From assembly GCF_036588685.1 (NCBI RefSeq), contig NC_086386.1, positions 46,857,878 to 46,921,877 of the forward strand: a DNA stretch of 64,000 bases, read 5' to 3'. The notes under the pieces were generated by a model, which did no database searches, was not told where the DNA came from, and was given only the letters and a program-made list of their open reading frames with translations. Shown one piece after another: positions 1-11,780 of this stretch (positions are counted from its first letter, which is position 1; the number at the start of each line of letters is the position of its first letter). The translations under genes and the position numbers were made by a program. This stretch comes from Mytilus trossulus (Eukaryota; Mollusca; Bivalvia; Mytilida; Mytilidae).

Positions 1-97
1 AACACGAACCCTAAGTCACTGAAATGCTGACTCTAATAACTGTAACGGTAACGGTCAATTTCCTTTTATAGGATGATCTAGCGATAACTGATTTTTT

Positions 98-240
98 TAA
101 GGGCCAGCTGATGCCCGTCTCCTGGTGTGGGATTATCTCGCTGCGTCGAAGACTCACAGGTGGCCTTGAGCTTTTTGTGCTCTTTAATCGCGTTGTTGTC
201 TCTTTGGCATAATTCCCGTTTCCATTCTCGATTTTATGAT
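98..240 (+). mobile_element. 3' tail fragment of a dispersed retroelement-like repeat (family R2)
   Basis: This segment matches the last part of the retroelement remnant at 21430-22260: the motif GGGCCAGCTGA, a GTGTGGGATTATCTCGCTGC-like block, the GTTGTTGTCTCTTTGG block and the ending CCCGTTTCCATTCTCGATTT. Further copies lie on the minus strand at 39895-40012 and 57040-57180. Only the 3' end is present, as expected for a 5'-truncated non-LTR type insertion or a SINE sharing that tail. The 91-codon minus-strand frame across it is not a gene. Confidence 0.6.
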
Positions 241-617
241 GGTCCCGCATGGTATACATAGGTAACATCAAATATATCCAATCCATTTAATATTAAGGAT
301 AAATGGCCAAATAGGTGTTGGAACCATGTAAGGCATTCCCCGCATTGATATTAGAGATATCATTTAAAATTTGGCGATGGTATTTCCGCAATATGTATTT
401 TACTTACTACTGTGGGTGATGAAAACTACAACATTTGTACAAACACAATTTTTTTCCTTTTTTTTTCTCATTAAAAACTATGCAGGGAGGTCCTGAAAAA
501 AACTGGAGCATAATAAAAAATTACAAAACAAATACTAAAAATAAGGAGATGTGATATATAAGATTGCTAATATGAGACACCAATAACAGGGCAACAGACT
601 TTTAATCAAGGCAGTGG

Positions 618-1747
618 CTATTCGTCCGGCTAGCCGGACAAATAGTCAAAAATGTCTATTCATCCGGCAAGCCGGACAAATAGCAATTTTACGGTTTTTC
701 GCTATTTGTCCGGCCAAAAACATAATGATGAAGATAAAGCTTTGTGTTTTGAAGGTTTAAATATAGCACGAGTTGTTTTAATCTTTTTTGTCTAACATCG
801 TTTTCAATGATGAAAAAAAACTCATTCTAATAAAAAAAACAAAAAAAACTATACATTTGATTCAGAATTTTTTATTCTAATATTCTAAAGGAATTTGGGT
901 AGGAGGGGGGATGATTCTCTATTTTGTAGTTCTGCCTATGAATTTCATGTAAGGTAAATAGTCGGGCCAATCATTATTGGCTTTATCTATGATTCCAAAA
1001 GATCCTGAATTTATTGTTTCTGTGAAGTTTGGTTAAAGGAATGTCCCCATGTACACAATTCTTCATTTAAATTGTTCGGCGATTTTTAATTCATAGGAAA
1101 TTAGAGAAAAGGGCAGGCACGTGTAACCTGTCCCCAAAAGTAGGATTTTGTTTTCGATAAGATAGTTTTAGAAAAAAATGTGTATTAGATACAACAGAAA
1201 AAAGGGGGTATCCCAACCCTGGTGTCTTATTCACAGTCAAGGCATATCAGTATGTTCATATATCTCCGTTGTAGTATAACTTGAAAATAATGCATCCAAG
1301 CAAGTTTGATATAGTATTTTTCTTTCAAGCAAGTTTGATATACTATTTTTTCCGAATGCGTTTTGCCTCCATAAGGTAAATGGGGGTAAATCATCAATTT
1401 CACTTCGATTTCAGGCTTATTCCTCACATGCAGTTAACATGTGCAGTTAACATGTGCACGCTATTGTTATGGAATCACTCCTATATACATTTGTTTAAAG
1501 CAATCACATTCTCTCAGGTTTTCTCTATGACATCTTTAAATATAAGTATAACGATCTCCAATCCTCAAAACGTCCATTGCATACGCGCGTGTGTTATCCG
1601 ACACCGCGTGTGTTATCTGACACCTCATCCGGGACACTTTCAGCGTCACATGACGCTTTTGTGATTATTGAAGATTTGCGCATCCGCAGACGGATGGCCG
1701 GACGAATAGAGATTTTTAACTATTCGTCCGGCTAGCCGGACGAATAG
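618..1747. mobile_element. 1.1 kb segment bounded by CTATTCGTCCGGC palindromes
   Basis: A 28-bp palindrome with half-site CTATTCGTCCGGCT is perfect at 1720-1747 and nearly perfect at 618-645 and 656-683. Half copies stand at 702-715 (CTATTTGTCCGGCC) and, inverted, at 1696-1709 (GGCCGGACGAATAG). The two clusters face each other about 1 kb apart, which suggests terminal and subterminal inverted repeats of a non-autonomous DNA element. No protein is recognisable between them. The element borders and any target duplication were not resolved. Confidence 0.45.
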
Positions 1748-1760
1748 ACACTCCGTTTAA

Positions 1761-3190
1761 TCAACATTTCATTATAACACGATTAAGGTTAAGAACTTGT
1801 TGCCGCAAATGAATTGAAGAGCAACAAAATTCGAATATTAAAAATTGTAAGTCTGATTTTAAAAGATTTTCTGAAAGGAAGGAAAGCGACGGTTTTAATA
1901 GCAAAGTGTTGTCTTATTCATTGGCTTAATTGTAGCATGATTAGTATAAAGCCTGTTAAAGTCAGGATTTCCTATAACTCAGTTATTTAACACTTTTAAA
2001 TTTGTATCATAATGTATTCAGATTTTATGATTTTAGAATTTTTACATGTCTTCTATTGTTGTATACTACATTTGTGATGGTATGCTGATACTTGACCATT
2101 ACAAATAAATCTTTCAAACTGAGAACATCATGATTATCCAGACTGACCAGAGAACAGTCGACATGTACAATTTTATGTCAAATATACAGTGTATGTAAAG
2201 TGCGGATCCTAAAATATCATTTTTACTGTATATGCTATAAATGTCTAATGTAGAATGATAAATAAACAGACGAACTTTTTTTAATTTTTGAAGAAAATGA
2301 AGAAAATTAGTTGAAATGTATATGTTCAGAAATACATAATACTAATAAAACAAAGTAATTGATGCGAGCGGGGTTTTATCGCGCCTAAAGCCATCCAGCT
2401 GTGAAATATATACCAAAATAGGTGAATATTTAGGACATTTCACGAACAGATCGTGCAGGTGCTTTATAACTAAAAAGTAAGATGTTGTTGCAGTAAAAAA
2501 TATTCATTTTAATACAATTATTAAAGTTATATAACGTAGAATATGTTTTGTCATTCAGTTTCTTCATATTTAACTAAATTCCACTATGATGATTTCGTAA
2601 TGCTAGTCATGTTTACTGTCGAATAAAGATACTATTCCTTCATTTTTACTGTGGAGCGAATCATTAGTATTGTATATGCGGTGCATTTTCACTGTATAAA
2701 TTTTTATATTTTTTTTTATCTATTACAGCTCATTTCTTTAAGCATGTAGAACAAGACTTTAGTTGACTTGCTTTTTTTTTTTTGGGATAATCATTATGAT
2801 AACACCCAATTTAATTCAAATAATAAAAATACAGGTTAAACTATGCCTATTTATATTGTTTAAAAATGTCAATCTTATTTACAAAGTTTGTATAAACAAT
2901 TATACAAACAAAGCAAGCAAGCTAACCAGAGTTTTGCTTTACATGCATTAGGAAATTAGCTGTAAAGCCTTAATTTAGCCGACTTGCTCAAACAATAGAT
3001 AAAGTAAGAGAAAGATTTGATAAAATTTAACTTACGGAGGAAAGTTTGGTTTTAAAACACTCTAATAAATTCAACAGAAATAACATTTATTTCAAATGTA
3101 TTCCATTTAGTTTCTAATGAAGCGTATAGGGATCTTTATCCTTATTTTTTTTATCCATTTCCATAACACTTCACCACTAATTACGTACAT
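1761..3190. other. AT-rich intergenic DNA, no gene recognised
   Basis: I see only A/T runs and short chance frames here, such as a 62-codon plus-strand frame at 2763-2951 with no splice context or known motif. No RNA gene was recognised. Confidence 0.5.
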
Positions 3191-3204
3191 CTTGATATAG
3201 ATAG

Positions 3205-3380
3205 CACCTTTGTTTTCCCGTTTAAAAGGTTTTACACTGGAGCCCTTTATAACTTACTATTCGGTGTGAGCCAAGACTCCATGTTGAAGACCGTATTTTG
3301 ACGTATAATGGTCTACTTTTATAAATTGTGACTCGGACGGAGAGTTGTCTCATTGTCACATACGACATCTATATATGGCT
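3205..3380 (-). repeat. Dispersed mussel repeat R3, minus orientation
   Basis: The segment carries the blocks TTTTCCCGTTTAAAAGG, GGAGCCCTTTATAAC, TTCGGTGTGAGCCAAGACTC and GGAGAGTTGTCTCATTG in the same order as the copy at 24335-24515. It is the reverse complement of the family seen at 10737, 49485 and 63803 (GAAGATGTGGTATGATTGCC, GACAACTCTCC, TTAACAACTATAGG). I recognise the family as extremely common in Mytilus. The function is unknown and the source may be the tail of a retroposed element. Confidence 0.7.
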
Positions 3381-3554
3381 CAAAAACGAAACGAGACGGG
3401 ATAAAAAGGGATAAAAAATCCACGCTACTTTTTTAATATATTTATAATGGGCTTAATATGAGTCAGAATAGAGTAAAATAGTGGGTCACATTTGGGTATA
3501 AGCGTGACGCCGGATTGCCAATTTTTTGCAAGCGTGACAGGTGAAAGTCAAATT

Positions 3555-3715
3555 ATTGTGTCGTGGAAAACGGGAAATGAAGTCTTGCGGGACACGGATA
3601 ATTACAAAAATTAGAACTGCATAGTATAAGCGGGATACGGGAATCTGACAAAACAATATGCGGAATACGGGAATCTGCCAAAACAGTAAGCATGATCCGG
3701 GATCAGAACCCCCCA
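3555..3715. repeat. Degenerate 30-bp repeat, GGGATACGGGAATCTG type
   Basis: GCGGGATACGGGAATCTG, GCGGAATACGGGAATCTG and GCATGATCCGGGATCAG follow each other at about 31-bp spacing between 3628 and 3705, joined by ACAAAACA-like linkers. Related GGGATCC/CCCGAAATCCCG material occurs at 20339-20540. The 88-codon minus-strand frame here reflects low-stop repeat sequence and not a gene. Confidence 0.5.
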
Positions 3716-3799
3716 ATGAGACCCCAGAATAAGATATTTTTTGTATATTCATCCTATTGTTACAGTCATGCCTTCAATAACAAACATATCCGATGCATG

Positions 3800-4680
3800 C
3801 ATTTTTTTTTTATATTTTTGGTCCCTTTTTCAATTTTGTGGGGTCCAAATTTATAGACAAAAGTCCTAAAAGATAGATATTTGGGATTCGTTGACATGCT
3901 GAATCTAACCGTGTATCTTGTTTGGGGATTTTTGCCTAGTTGCTGAAATAGCCCACATAGAGTTCCAAAGGGTCTTAAATCATTTGTCATTTGATGAAGA
4001 ATGAATGAGGAGTTTGTATTTCAATTTGAAAATACATGTATCATAAATCCTAAAGTCATCAATTAAGTTTTTTCATTTGCTGCAAGTGTATTTATCACAT
4101 AATTCTACAATAAAAATTCCTCGCATCTTTGAAAATTCTACATTAATAATGACTGCACTAACAGTGATAATTCATCGCATCTATAGTTAAAATGGATCGC
4201 TTTCAATAATCGATATGCTATATTATGATGCTTTTATAACACTTATTTGAACTTTAATGCTATGTTTGTATATTATAAAGACATATCACAATGAAAATAT
4301 GTTTAAACTTACATTCAAATCACTTAACTTAATATTTCAAAACGTAAACAAGTACAGTTTTCCCATGATCCTTTATTCTACAATAGACATACCCGCATAT
4401 AACAGTAAAAATGAACTAGCTGGATTCGCACTTTATATACACTGAATATATGTGATCTTTTTTAAGCTGATTTTAAATTATTGTTTAGTTTTACTGGTCA
4501 CATTTCCTTTCAGGGAGCTTATCTATGCTAACCTGACTAACACTTGTACCGATTTGACCATGAATAAAAAAATAAATAGTGTCGATACGGAATAATTTAC
4601 GACGTCCGCATTTGACCCAGCTATTATCAATCCTTGTTGACGGAAGTAACAATTTCATGAAATGTAGATTAATTTAAAAT
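3800..4680. other. AT-rich DNA upstream of the Ly6 gene, nothing recognised
   Basis: No exon, RNA gene or clear promoter element could be supported. The first exon of the downstream gene begins at 4692; the extent of its 5' untranslated region cannot be set from sequence alone. Confidence 0.4.
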
Positions 4681-4691
4681 TATGAATTAAG

Positions 4692-6235
4692 ATGAATTTG
4701 CTTTCTTTTCCCTGTTTTATCATATTCATTAGTATATGTCTGGACAACTGTAAGTATCTGTCGTAAAACAAGAATGTTTAACCAAGTTCAAACATCTCCT
4801 AAATATGAATTGCTCCAACAGAAATGTCATTTTTTTTTATACGAAAAACAGTCAACAAAAATATGGTTTCCTGTTGAAGTATGAATTCTGTCAACAGGTA
4901 GTGAAATAACTTTTATTAGATATGGTATAGTTCATAAAATGATGAGTGAAGTTGGTTCTATAGTTCCTTTGTCCCCAGATAAAGTTCCATTCACTATAAA
5001 TCAAAGGTATTTTTCACAAAACTTGAAGTGGTGTCTCATTGGGGTCTAAACTACCTAAGGAACATGATTTGCCGATTTTTTAAGCGGGACACCTGAAAAT
5101 TAAGTCCAGCAATATCCATTCTGATCTAGTTAGATGAAAACTTAGAATTTCTTTTTTAATCTTACTCCCCATGACTCTAATTCTTGCAGATATGTACAGC
5201 ATGTACATTTTGATGAACACATCTATAACATGTAATTTAATCTGTTTGATGCCTATTACCTTTTTAATCTTAAAATGTCTTTGCAGGTAATGCCTATTTA
5301 AAATGCTACAGCTGTGAGTCTACAAATGACAATCGATGTGCAGATTATTTCCAGCTACAAACATACGATGCATTGGAGTGTCAAGGAACATGTATAAAAC
5401 GTCGTGGACGAAGGAGTGGGTCTGGTGAGTTTATTATTTTACATCCAGCCAGGTCAGGTTCAGCAGTAGTCTGAGATTAATCTGACGTCCAACGGCTGTT
5501 TGGCATCACATAGAAAAAAACACATCTTTTTGCAGATCATTTGAAAAAAAGTATTGAATATGTCTGCATATTGTTTAAAAATCATTAGAGAAGCAGATTC
5601 CACCACCAAATATTCACTTGACAATTAGATTTTAAATATTTAAAACCCTTAAAAGTCTCACTTTTTAATTTGAAAATTAATGGTGTGGAGTGGATAAATA
5701 TCGTATAACACTCTGGCTCTACACAGTGGTAGAATCTATATTTAATGTTTGAAACATTTCTATTTTGAAAAGAAGATTTGGTATGATTGCCAAGGAAACA
5801 ATTATCCACCAAAGTAAAAATGATGTTGATGTAAGTAACTATTAGTCACTGTAACAAACTTCAACAATGAGCAAAACCAATACTGTATAGTCAGCTACAT
5901 ACATCAATTGTTTGTTAAAGTTTTCATTTTCAACATCAGCTACATTTATTTTTTTAGTATGAGGTTTTCATGTACATAACTATACTAAACATAATTTATG
6001 TTTTTTATTAAAAATTATTAAATGTTTGTATTTTTTATGTGTAGGAATTGAAATTACAAGAGCATGTGTAATACAGACAAGTGAGCGATGTACGGATACT
6101 ACATATGATGGTATATCTGTGACAGCATGTACTTGTAACTCAGACTACTGTAACCAAGCAACAGATGTACACCTCAAGTTTCCTGTTCTATTTATAGCTG
6201 TGATATCAACATTTGTTTTTAAATATCTATTATAA
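4692..6235 (+). CDS. Ly6/uPAR three-finger protein, probably GPI-anchored (quiver/sleepless-like)
   Basis: Three coding exons, 4692-4749, 5287-5424 and 6045-6235, join in frame with GT/AG borders to give 128 aa. Residues 1-22 form a hydrophobic signal peptide (MNLLSFPCFIIFISICLDN, then CNA). The mature part opens with LKCYSCES and closes with CTCNSDYCN, the usual start and end of a Ly6/uPAR domain, with ten cysteines between residues 26 and 101 (26, 29, 37, 51, 55, 73, 81, 94, 96, 101). The tail is a small polar stretch and then a hydrophobic end (residues 109-128), as in GPI-anchored proteins. Family members act at the cell surface on channels or receptors; the partner is unknown here. A basic patch KRRGRR sits at 57-62. 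The small size and three-exon layout fit the family. It could be a mollusc-specific paralogue and not a true quiver orthologue. Confidence 0.85.
5580..5741. mobile_element. MITE-like element, ATTAGAGAARCAGATTC family, in Ly6 intron 2
   Basis: It starts ATCATTAGAGAAGCAGATTC and ends GTAGAATCTATATTT, the same ends as the better palindromic element at 25721-25892. The inner arms are degraded. It lies between exons 2 and 3 of the Ly6 gene. A weaker third relative may lie at 37185-37320. Confidence 0.45.
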
Positions 6236-6582
6236 TGTCAACTATTTTGATGCCAGTACTGATATTGGAAAATAATTTTATTAAAATCAAGTGTAAATTT
6301 TGTCTTAGCTCAAAAACTTTTGGAATATAAATTGTGTCCTACCAGTACAATCACTGTATTTTATCACTGTTTAAAAAGTATTTATATTTTGTATTTTCTT
6401 AGGTTAAGCTTTATATAATACTCTATATATTTTATGCACTTTTTTTTTTGTTGCTTTTTGTCACATTTATATTACTTTTAGATTTTTTAACTGTTTTTAC
6501 TCTACATTAAAAAAAAATATGACTAAATGCCATGCATCATCTAGAAAGTTACAGAAAAATTTAAGTTCATTTTCAGAATAAA
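6236..6582 (+). other. Probable Ly6 3' untranslated region with AATAAA at 6577-6582
   Basis: AT-rich sequence follows the stop codon at 6233-6235. The first clear AATAAA is at 6577-6582. The true cleavage site is not visible and the UTR could be longer. Confidence 0.35.
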
Positions 6583-6599
6583 CTCTGTTCCATAAAAAT

Positions 6600-7835
6600 A
6601 TGATAAAGATCCAGAATTGGATATCATGAGGTCATATAATTGTATGAGTTAAAAGGGGCATGACTTCAGTTTAAGTGCTTTGTTAATAACATGAATGTGT
6701 AGACATTTAGATCGACCTAAAAATATGAAGACATGAAGCCATTCAAAATGTATACTAATTCATTCCAACTATACTTATGTTATACATGCATGACATGTAA
6801 CTTTTTTGTATGCAACATATATACATATCACTATGAAACATTCCGGTAATTGTGCCATTAGTTGTTTAAAAAAATTATAATTTATTTCTCCAAAATGTCT
6901 ATTTTAATATGTCTTTAATATAAATGTACATGTATTTTTTTTATATTTCAAACTATATGTATTGATATTCTTGCAAGATAGATTATAAATGTTATTGTAA
7001 AAATGATGATATCATTAATATAATCAAACTTCCTCTGAAAATGAATAAGTAATAATTTTTTAAAGTCCTAAATTTTTTTTTTTATGGGATAACATATGAG
7101 TCATAATAAGATTTATTTCACCATTTATTTAAATAATGAAATAATCAAATTATTCTTACTATTTATTTGTTAAAATTAAAGAGGGAGACCTATATATTTT
7201 TATCAGCAGGGTAGATCCAGGGTTGAGGACTGAGTTGAGTAATTGTAAAGTTGCAGAGGAGAATTTTATTTTGATGATTTTTTTTGGTAAAAAATGACGT
7301 TCTGATCAAAAGGTGAACGTATACTTTCTACATTCTACAATCCTCACCCCTGTTGTATAACACATGTATATTAGCTCTGTTTTCTTGGGAGAAATTTATC
7401 TTCCGCTCTGACCATGCATGCAATTAATCATGTAAATTTAGATTTTTTTCTAATCCATGAATTAACTATAGCATATTAACTGAACTTAGATTACAATTCC
7501 TTGTGTAAATTGTCAAAAGTTTTATATTTTGTTGTTAAGCCTATTACATTCTTGCCAAAAATTTAACGGGATGGGATACAGTAGTTCTGTTCCAAATGGA
7601 AAAAAAAGTTATATTGGTATAAAAATAATTGAACTGGGAAGAAATAACCTGATCATATATATTTGATTTCAAAACATCAGATAGAAATTATTTCTTATGC
7701 ATTGTTCTTTGAAACTTTGTAATGTTAATTCTCAATGGAAAATTGCTAGGGAGTCAAATCAAAATTTAACAGACTTATGACATACGAGCAGACAATCACA
7801 GATGTTTTTCATTTCTATTTGATTTCTAATTTGAC
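6600..7835. other. AT-rich intergenic DNA, nothing recognised
   Basis: No exon-like frame, tRNA-like fold or clear repeat was found, only poly-A/T runs. Confidence 0.4.
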
Positions 7836-7839
7836 TGAG

Positions 7840-8120
7840 GGTTGTTAAAAATATAGTATTTAATGGTATGAATTGTATATGAGTGAAGGTTGTTAAAAAA
7901 AATTAATCTAATAATGAATTCCATATGAGTGAAAATTGGTAGCGATGTATATTAAATTGCATTGCTTTTGAGTGAGTGTTGTTAGAATTATATAAAATGC
8001 ACCTGTAGAATTGCTTATGAGCAAAGGTTGTTAGAATTATATAGTATAAATTGGTATGTATTGCTTATGAGTGCTGGTTGTTAGGAATGTCTATTGTATA
8101 TAAATTGGTTGTGAATGTTA
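7840..8120. repeat. Degenerate tandem repeat, TATGAGTGAAGGTTGTTA type
   Basis: The phrase TATGAGTG(A)AGGTTGTTAGAATTATAT recurs with drift at about 7877, 7926, 7970, 8020 and 8066, each followed by an AT-rich linker and often TTGGTATGTATTG. Unit length varies between about 45 and 55 bp, so this is an old, decayed minisatellite. Confidence 0.55.
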
Positions 8121-8257
8121 ATGTTTTTTCTACAATTGTTATCAGAAAATCTTGCTGGTAGTTGAATAAAATCAAATAAAAGATAACTTTTTTACTCTTA
8201 TCTATAGAGCTTTTCTCATCACTTAGCATCCATCTTCATTAACTTTTTAAATTTTGA

Positions 8258-8520
8258 ATTTCTTCTAGAGAACCACTGAATGGAATGAAACCAAACATGG
8301 CATGAGTGTACTTTATGAGATGTTGACCAAGTGTTGTTACATTGAAGCAGATCCACCATCCAATATGGCCGCCAGCGGGGAACTTTGTTAAACATGGGCT
8401 CTATGGGAAATAAATGTACATACAAATGTCTTCTTGACAACCACTGAATAGAATGAAACCCAACCTGACATGAATGTTCCTTATGAGGTGCTAACCAAGT
8501 CTTGATACTTTGATGTCAAT
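8258..8520. repeat. Two tandem copies of a dispersed repeat with GAATGAAACC core
   Basis: ACCACTGAATGGAATGAAAC followed by CATGAGTGTACTTTATGAG recurs at about 8440 as ACCACTGAATAGAATGAAAC and CATGAATGTTCCTTATGAG. Similar sequences with a GATCC.CC...ATGGC block are widespread in bivalve DNA. The 73-codon minus frame at 8219-8440 lies in this repeat. Confidence 0.5.
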
Positions 8521-9410
8521 TTATTTAATCTTGACCTTCACCTTGACCTTATTACTTATTTCTGTAATGTCTGATACTGAATACAAAAATAATAAAATAT
8601 AAGGGATAGACACTAATGAGGCATCTTAATGGCAATAGACAGTGTCAATAATAGGATATGGCAAGGTAAAATGGTCTGAATCTTATTAAAGTATTGATTA
8701 AACAACCAATTATCCAAACAACAAAACATTAAGATATGACATATGAAAACTACCGACAATGTTACTGTTTTTCATATTTGGGACAGGCACATACAAGTAC
8801 ATGTGTGTGGTAGGGGCCAACAAGCCTTTACAGGTCTTCACCCTTCTCCTTTTAAGCTCCTTAGGACAAGTGAGATTTTCTCATCATGTGGCAACCATCT
8901 TCTATTGTCGGTTTACTTTTACCACAATCTTCTGCTCTGATACTACAGGGCCAAACCAAACTTAGCTACAATCATTATAGGGGTATCTAGTTATAATCAC
9001 CTTTAAAATTTACTTTATGCTAGGGGGCTTCTTAAACTTGGAGTGAAGTGAGTTATTTTGCTCTTTGTTGAAAGCCTCACTTTGACTCTGAGATGAACAG
9101 CAATAAGAGTATTCCTTTGCTTATTGAGGTGTTTTTTTGCTGTGCACATGCTGATGTATCAACATGGATATATACCCCATATCCTTTCTTCTCTATTTTA
9201 TACTTGACTGAAAATGTCAGTTTTTGGTAGGTTATTTTCATTGGACTGATCTCTCATTAATGTTACCTTTATCTTTTCTAATAATATCCATACTCTAAAA
9301 CTTGCAATACTGCATTCACCTTATATATATATACTGTGTATATGTTTCATTACATTCTGTCGAGGCAAACTATAGTAAGAGAAAGAAGTTACAAAACATT
9401 CAGCAACTTT
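8521..9410. other. Intergenic DNA, no gene recognised
   Basis: Two overlapping plus frames at 8743-8965 have no splice context and no known motif. A short TATATATA microsatellite stands near 9325. Confidence 0.35.
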
Positions 9411-9413
9411 TCA

Positions 9414-9772
9414 ATAGGCTATTTGCCAATTCCCTTAATTGACCCTGTAATTAGATATCCCTTTTTCAGTTGTCTCCCTTTAATATGAGGGACATTTAAT
9501 TTTAATTACAATGGAGAGCTAGCAGCAAGAGAAAATCTACCTGTGCATAATGTGTGTTATGTATAAGGTTTTTAAATCTTTTAATTGCATTAAATTGTTG
9601 TTTAACTAAATATTTTGACATCAGAAATTATTTTTCATAAACCGCTGATACAACACTTTCAATTCATCATGATTTGAATTGGCAAAAGCCAATTGTGTCC
9701 GGTATGGAACCAGTCTACCATTGACAAAGGTGAATAATTTGTTTAAAAAAGGTAATTGGCAAATGGACTATT
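9414..9772. mobile_element. MITE, TIR family AATAGTCYATTTGCCAATT, copy 1
   Basis: The left end AATAGGCTATTTGCCAATT (9414-9432) is matched by the inverted right end AATTGGCAAATGGACTATT (9754-9772), 17 of 19 positions. The inside (CCTGTAATTAGA, TTGTCTCCCTT, ATGAGGGACATT, ATGGAACCAGTC) is shared with a second copy at 34095-34490. No coding capacity is seen. Confidence 0.7.
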
Positions 9773-9889
9773 TGTAGAGGGCATAACTTAATAAAATGCT
9801 TCACTGAGGGCATCCTGATCGCGCATTACTGTGCAATAGAAGATTACTTCTTTAAAAAAACTTTAAAAAAATGTTTGAAAAATTTTGAA

Positions 9890-10545
9890 AAAAAATATGA
9901 TCCCTTCAAAAATTGAAACCCCCCTTGGAGCAATAACCCTAAAACTCAATTGCAGCCTTTCCTTTGTAGTCTGTAACCTTGAAGTACAATTTCAAAGAGA
10001 TCCATACACTTACACATAAGTTATTACATGTCTGGAAAATAGACAGACGCTTCTTTTTGGCCCCTTTTTTTTTTTATCCCAAATCCCTGCATGTTTGGGG
10101 CAATCACAGCCTTTCCTTTGTAGTATGTAACCTTGAAGTACAATTTCAGAGAGATGCACACATTTAAACACAAGCTATTTTCTTGAAACTAGAAAAATTC
10201 TTCTTTTTGGCCCCCAATTCCTACATGATTGAGGCAATTAACCCAAAACTCATTCCCAGCCTTTTCTTTGTAATATGGAAAATTGTAGTACAATCTCATA
10301 TATAGATCTATACACTTTCAAATTATTGTCCAGAAACTACAAAAATGCTTGTTTTTGGCTCCTAATTCCTAAACTGTTTGTACCATAACCCCCAAATTCA
10401 ATTCCAACCTTCCTTTTGTGGTATTGAATCTTAAAGAAATAGTTCTTAGGGATCCATTCAATTAAACTAAAGTTATTGTCAGGAAACCAAATTTGTCTTT
10501 AGAAGACGACAACATCATAGCATTATACAAACCTCCAAAGAAATT
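9890..10545. repeat. Diverged tandem repeat of about 150 bp (four units)
   Basis: The block CAGCCTTTCCTTTGTAGT, then GTAACCTTGAAGTACAATTT, a GAGATCCATACACTT block and TTCTTTTTGGCCCC recurs at about 9952, 10107, 10255 and 10404. Related units occur at 34030-34095, 34490-34772 and 35440-35525, where they are split by insertions. It is non-coding as far as can be seen. Confidence 0.6.
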
Positions 10546-10736
10546 GTGCTCTTATAAAAATTGTATTTCATGGTAATGTTATTCATGAAGTTACAAACTC
10601 AGGAATTGTCCTTCAAATATGTCACCATGGCTTAATAGTCTTATGGCTAAAGGTTGTTGTTCATCCCTGAATCTTGTATTTTTGGATGAATATTATTTTT
10701 CTAATTAAAAGTTTGAAACAAGACTTTTAAATTATA

Positions 10737-11035
10737 AAAAAGAAGATGTTTCCAATGAGACAACTGTCAACAAGAGACCAAAATGACACAGAAACTAACA
10801 ATTATAGGGAACAGTACAGCCTTCAACAATAAGCAAAGCAAAAAACCATTTTTCTTTTCATGTAGTGTTCTTTTCTTTGCATTGTATAACCTTTCTTCCT
10901 GTACCGTTTGACATTGCTGTATTAAATCATCTATTATAAGTATAGCAACCACTAACACGTGTAGGATAGCATGATATCTTATCAGTGGGTAATTATTGGG
11001 TACTTTTGAATGCTTTCTACAGTAACTCATCCTTT
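10737..11035 (+). repeat. Dispersed mussel repeat R3, plus orientation
   Basis: It starts AAGAAGATGTTTCCAATGAG, continues with GACAACTGTCAACAAGAGAC, ATGACACAGAAACTAACAAT and CCTTCAACAATAAGCAAAGC, and then decays. This is the same family as 49485-49680 and 63803-64000. The 87-codon minus frame across it is not a gene. Confidence 0.65.
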
Positions 11036-11070
11036 ATAAGTAGAGCATAATTTTCTCTGTCTGTTGTGGT

Positions 11071-11076
11071 TTTATT
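11071..11076 (-). other. Candidate NFRKB polyadenylation signal
   Basis: TTTATT on the plus strand reads AATAAA on the minus strand, about 700 bases past the NFRKB stop. Nothing else marks the 3' end, so this is only a candidate. Confidence 0.2.
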
Positions 11077-11780
11077 ATCCAATATGATGTTATATTTATT
11101 GTAAGGGTTATTTTTCTCCTGACTTTTCTTGTGTGTTCTTTTTAATATTTACTTGGTAAGTTTTTGTCAACCTACAGATCATGTATAAAAGAAAGAAAAA
11201 AAAATTTGCACTAAGTTTTCATATTCTTTTCCTCAAAAGTGTTTTTGGAGAATAGTGTTGATTGCAGGAGTAAAATTCATTAAAATTTGCTCAGTGCTCA
11301 GAGAACAAAAATCATGCTCGAAACATGAAATCCAATGTTTTGATTGGTTGATTTTGGAGTTTGAGTACAAAAACCTGATTCAAAAGTTTCTTCAAGACCA
11401 GATCTTTTGATTGTTTCTGATTTATTCACATCTGTGATAGACCCCAGTTGATTTAGAGATATATAGTCACCTGTCTGTTTTTCCCTCTACATGTCTTTCG
11501 ATTATTGTTGTTTTTTTTTTGTGTGTGTATGTTTCTGCCTCATTGTCATATAACCCATGTCTACCTTTATCCATATAAAAGTTCGGTCCCTCAACCCTCA
11601 AATTATTTGTTTTGAATTGTGTGCATGTTTCTGCCTCATTCACATATATGTATAACCTTCATAGAATTTAGCCATAAATTTTTTTGTCCATTGACCTTAA
11701 CAGAATAAGTCATCCCGTATATCTATTTCTTTTTTTTCCAAAAAACATAACAAATATATTTTAATCAGTATCACAAAATA

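Noticed and set aside
11-286. 91-codon minus frame at the window start
   Set aside because: It runs through the R2 retroelement tail, which has several other copies without this frame.
8219-8440. 73-codon minus-strand frame
   Set aside because: It lies in a duplicated dispersed repeat and has no splice context or known motif.
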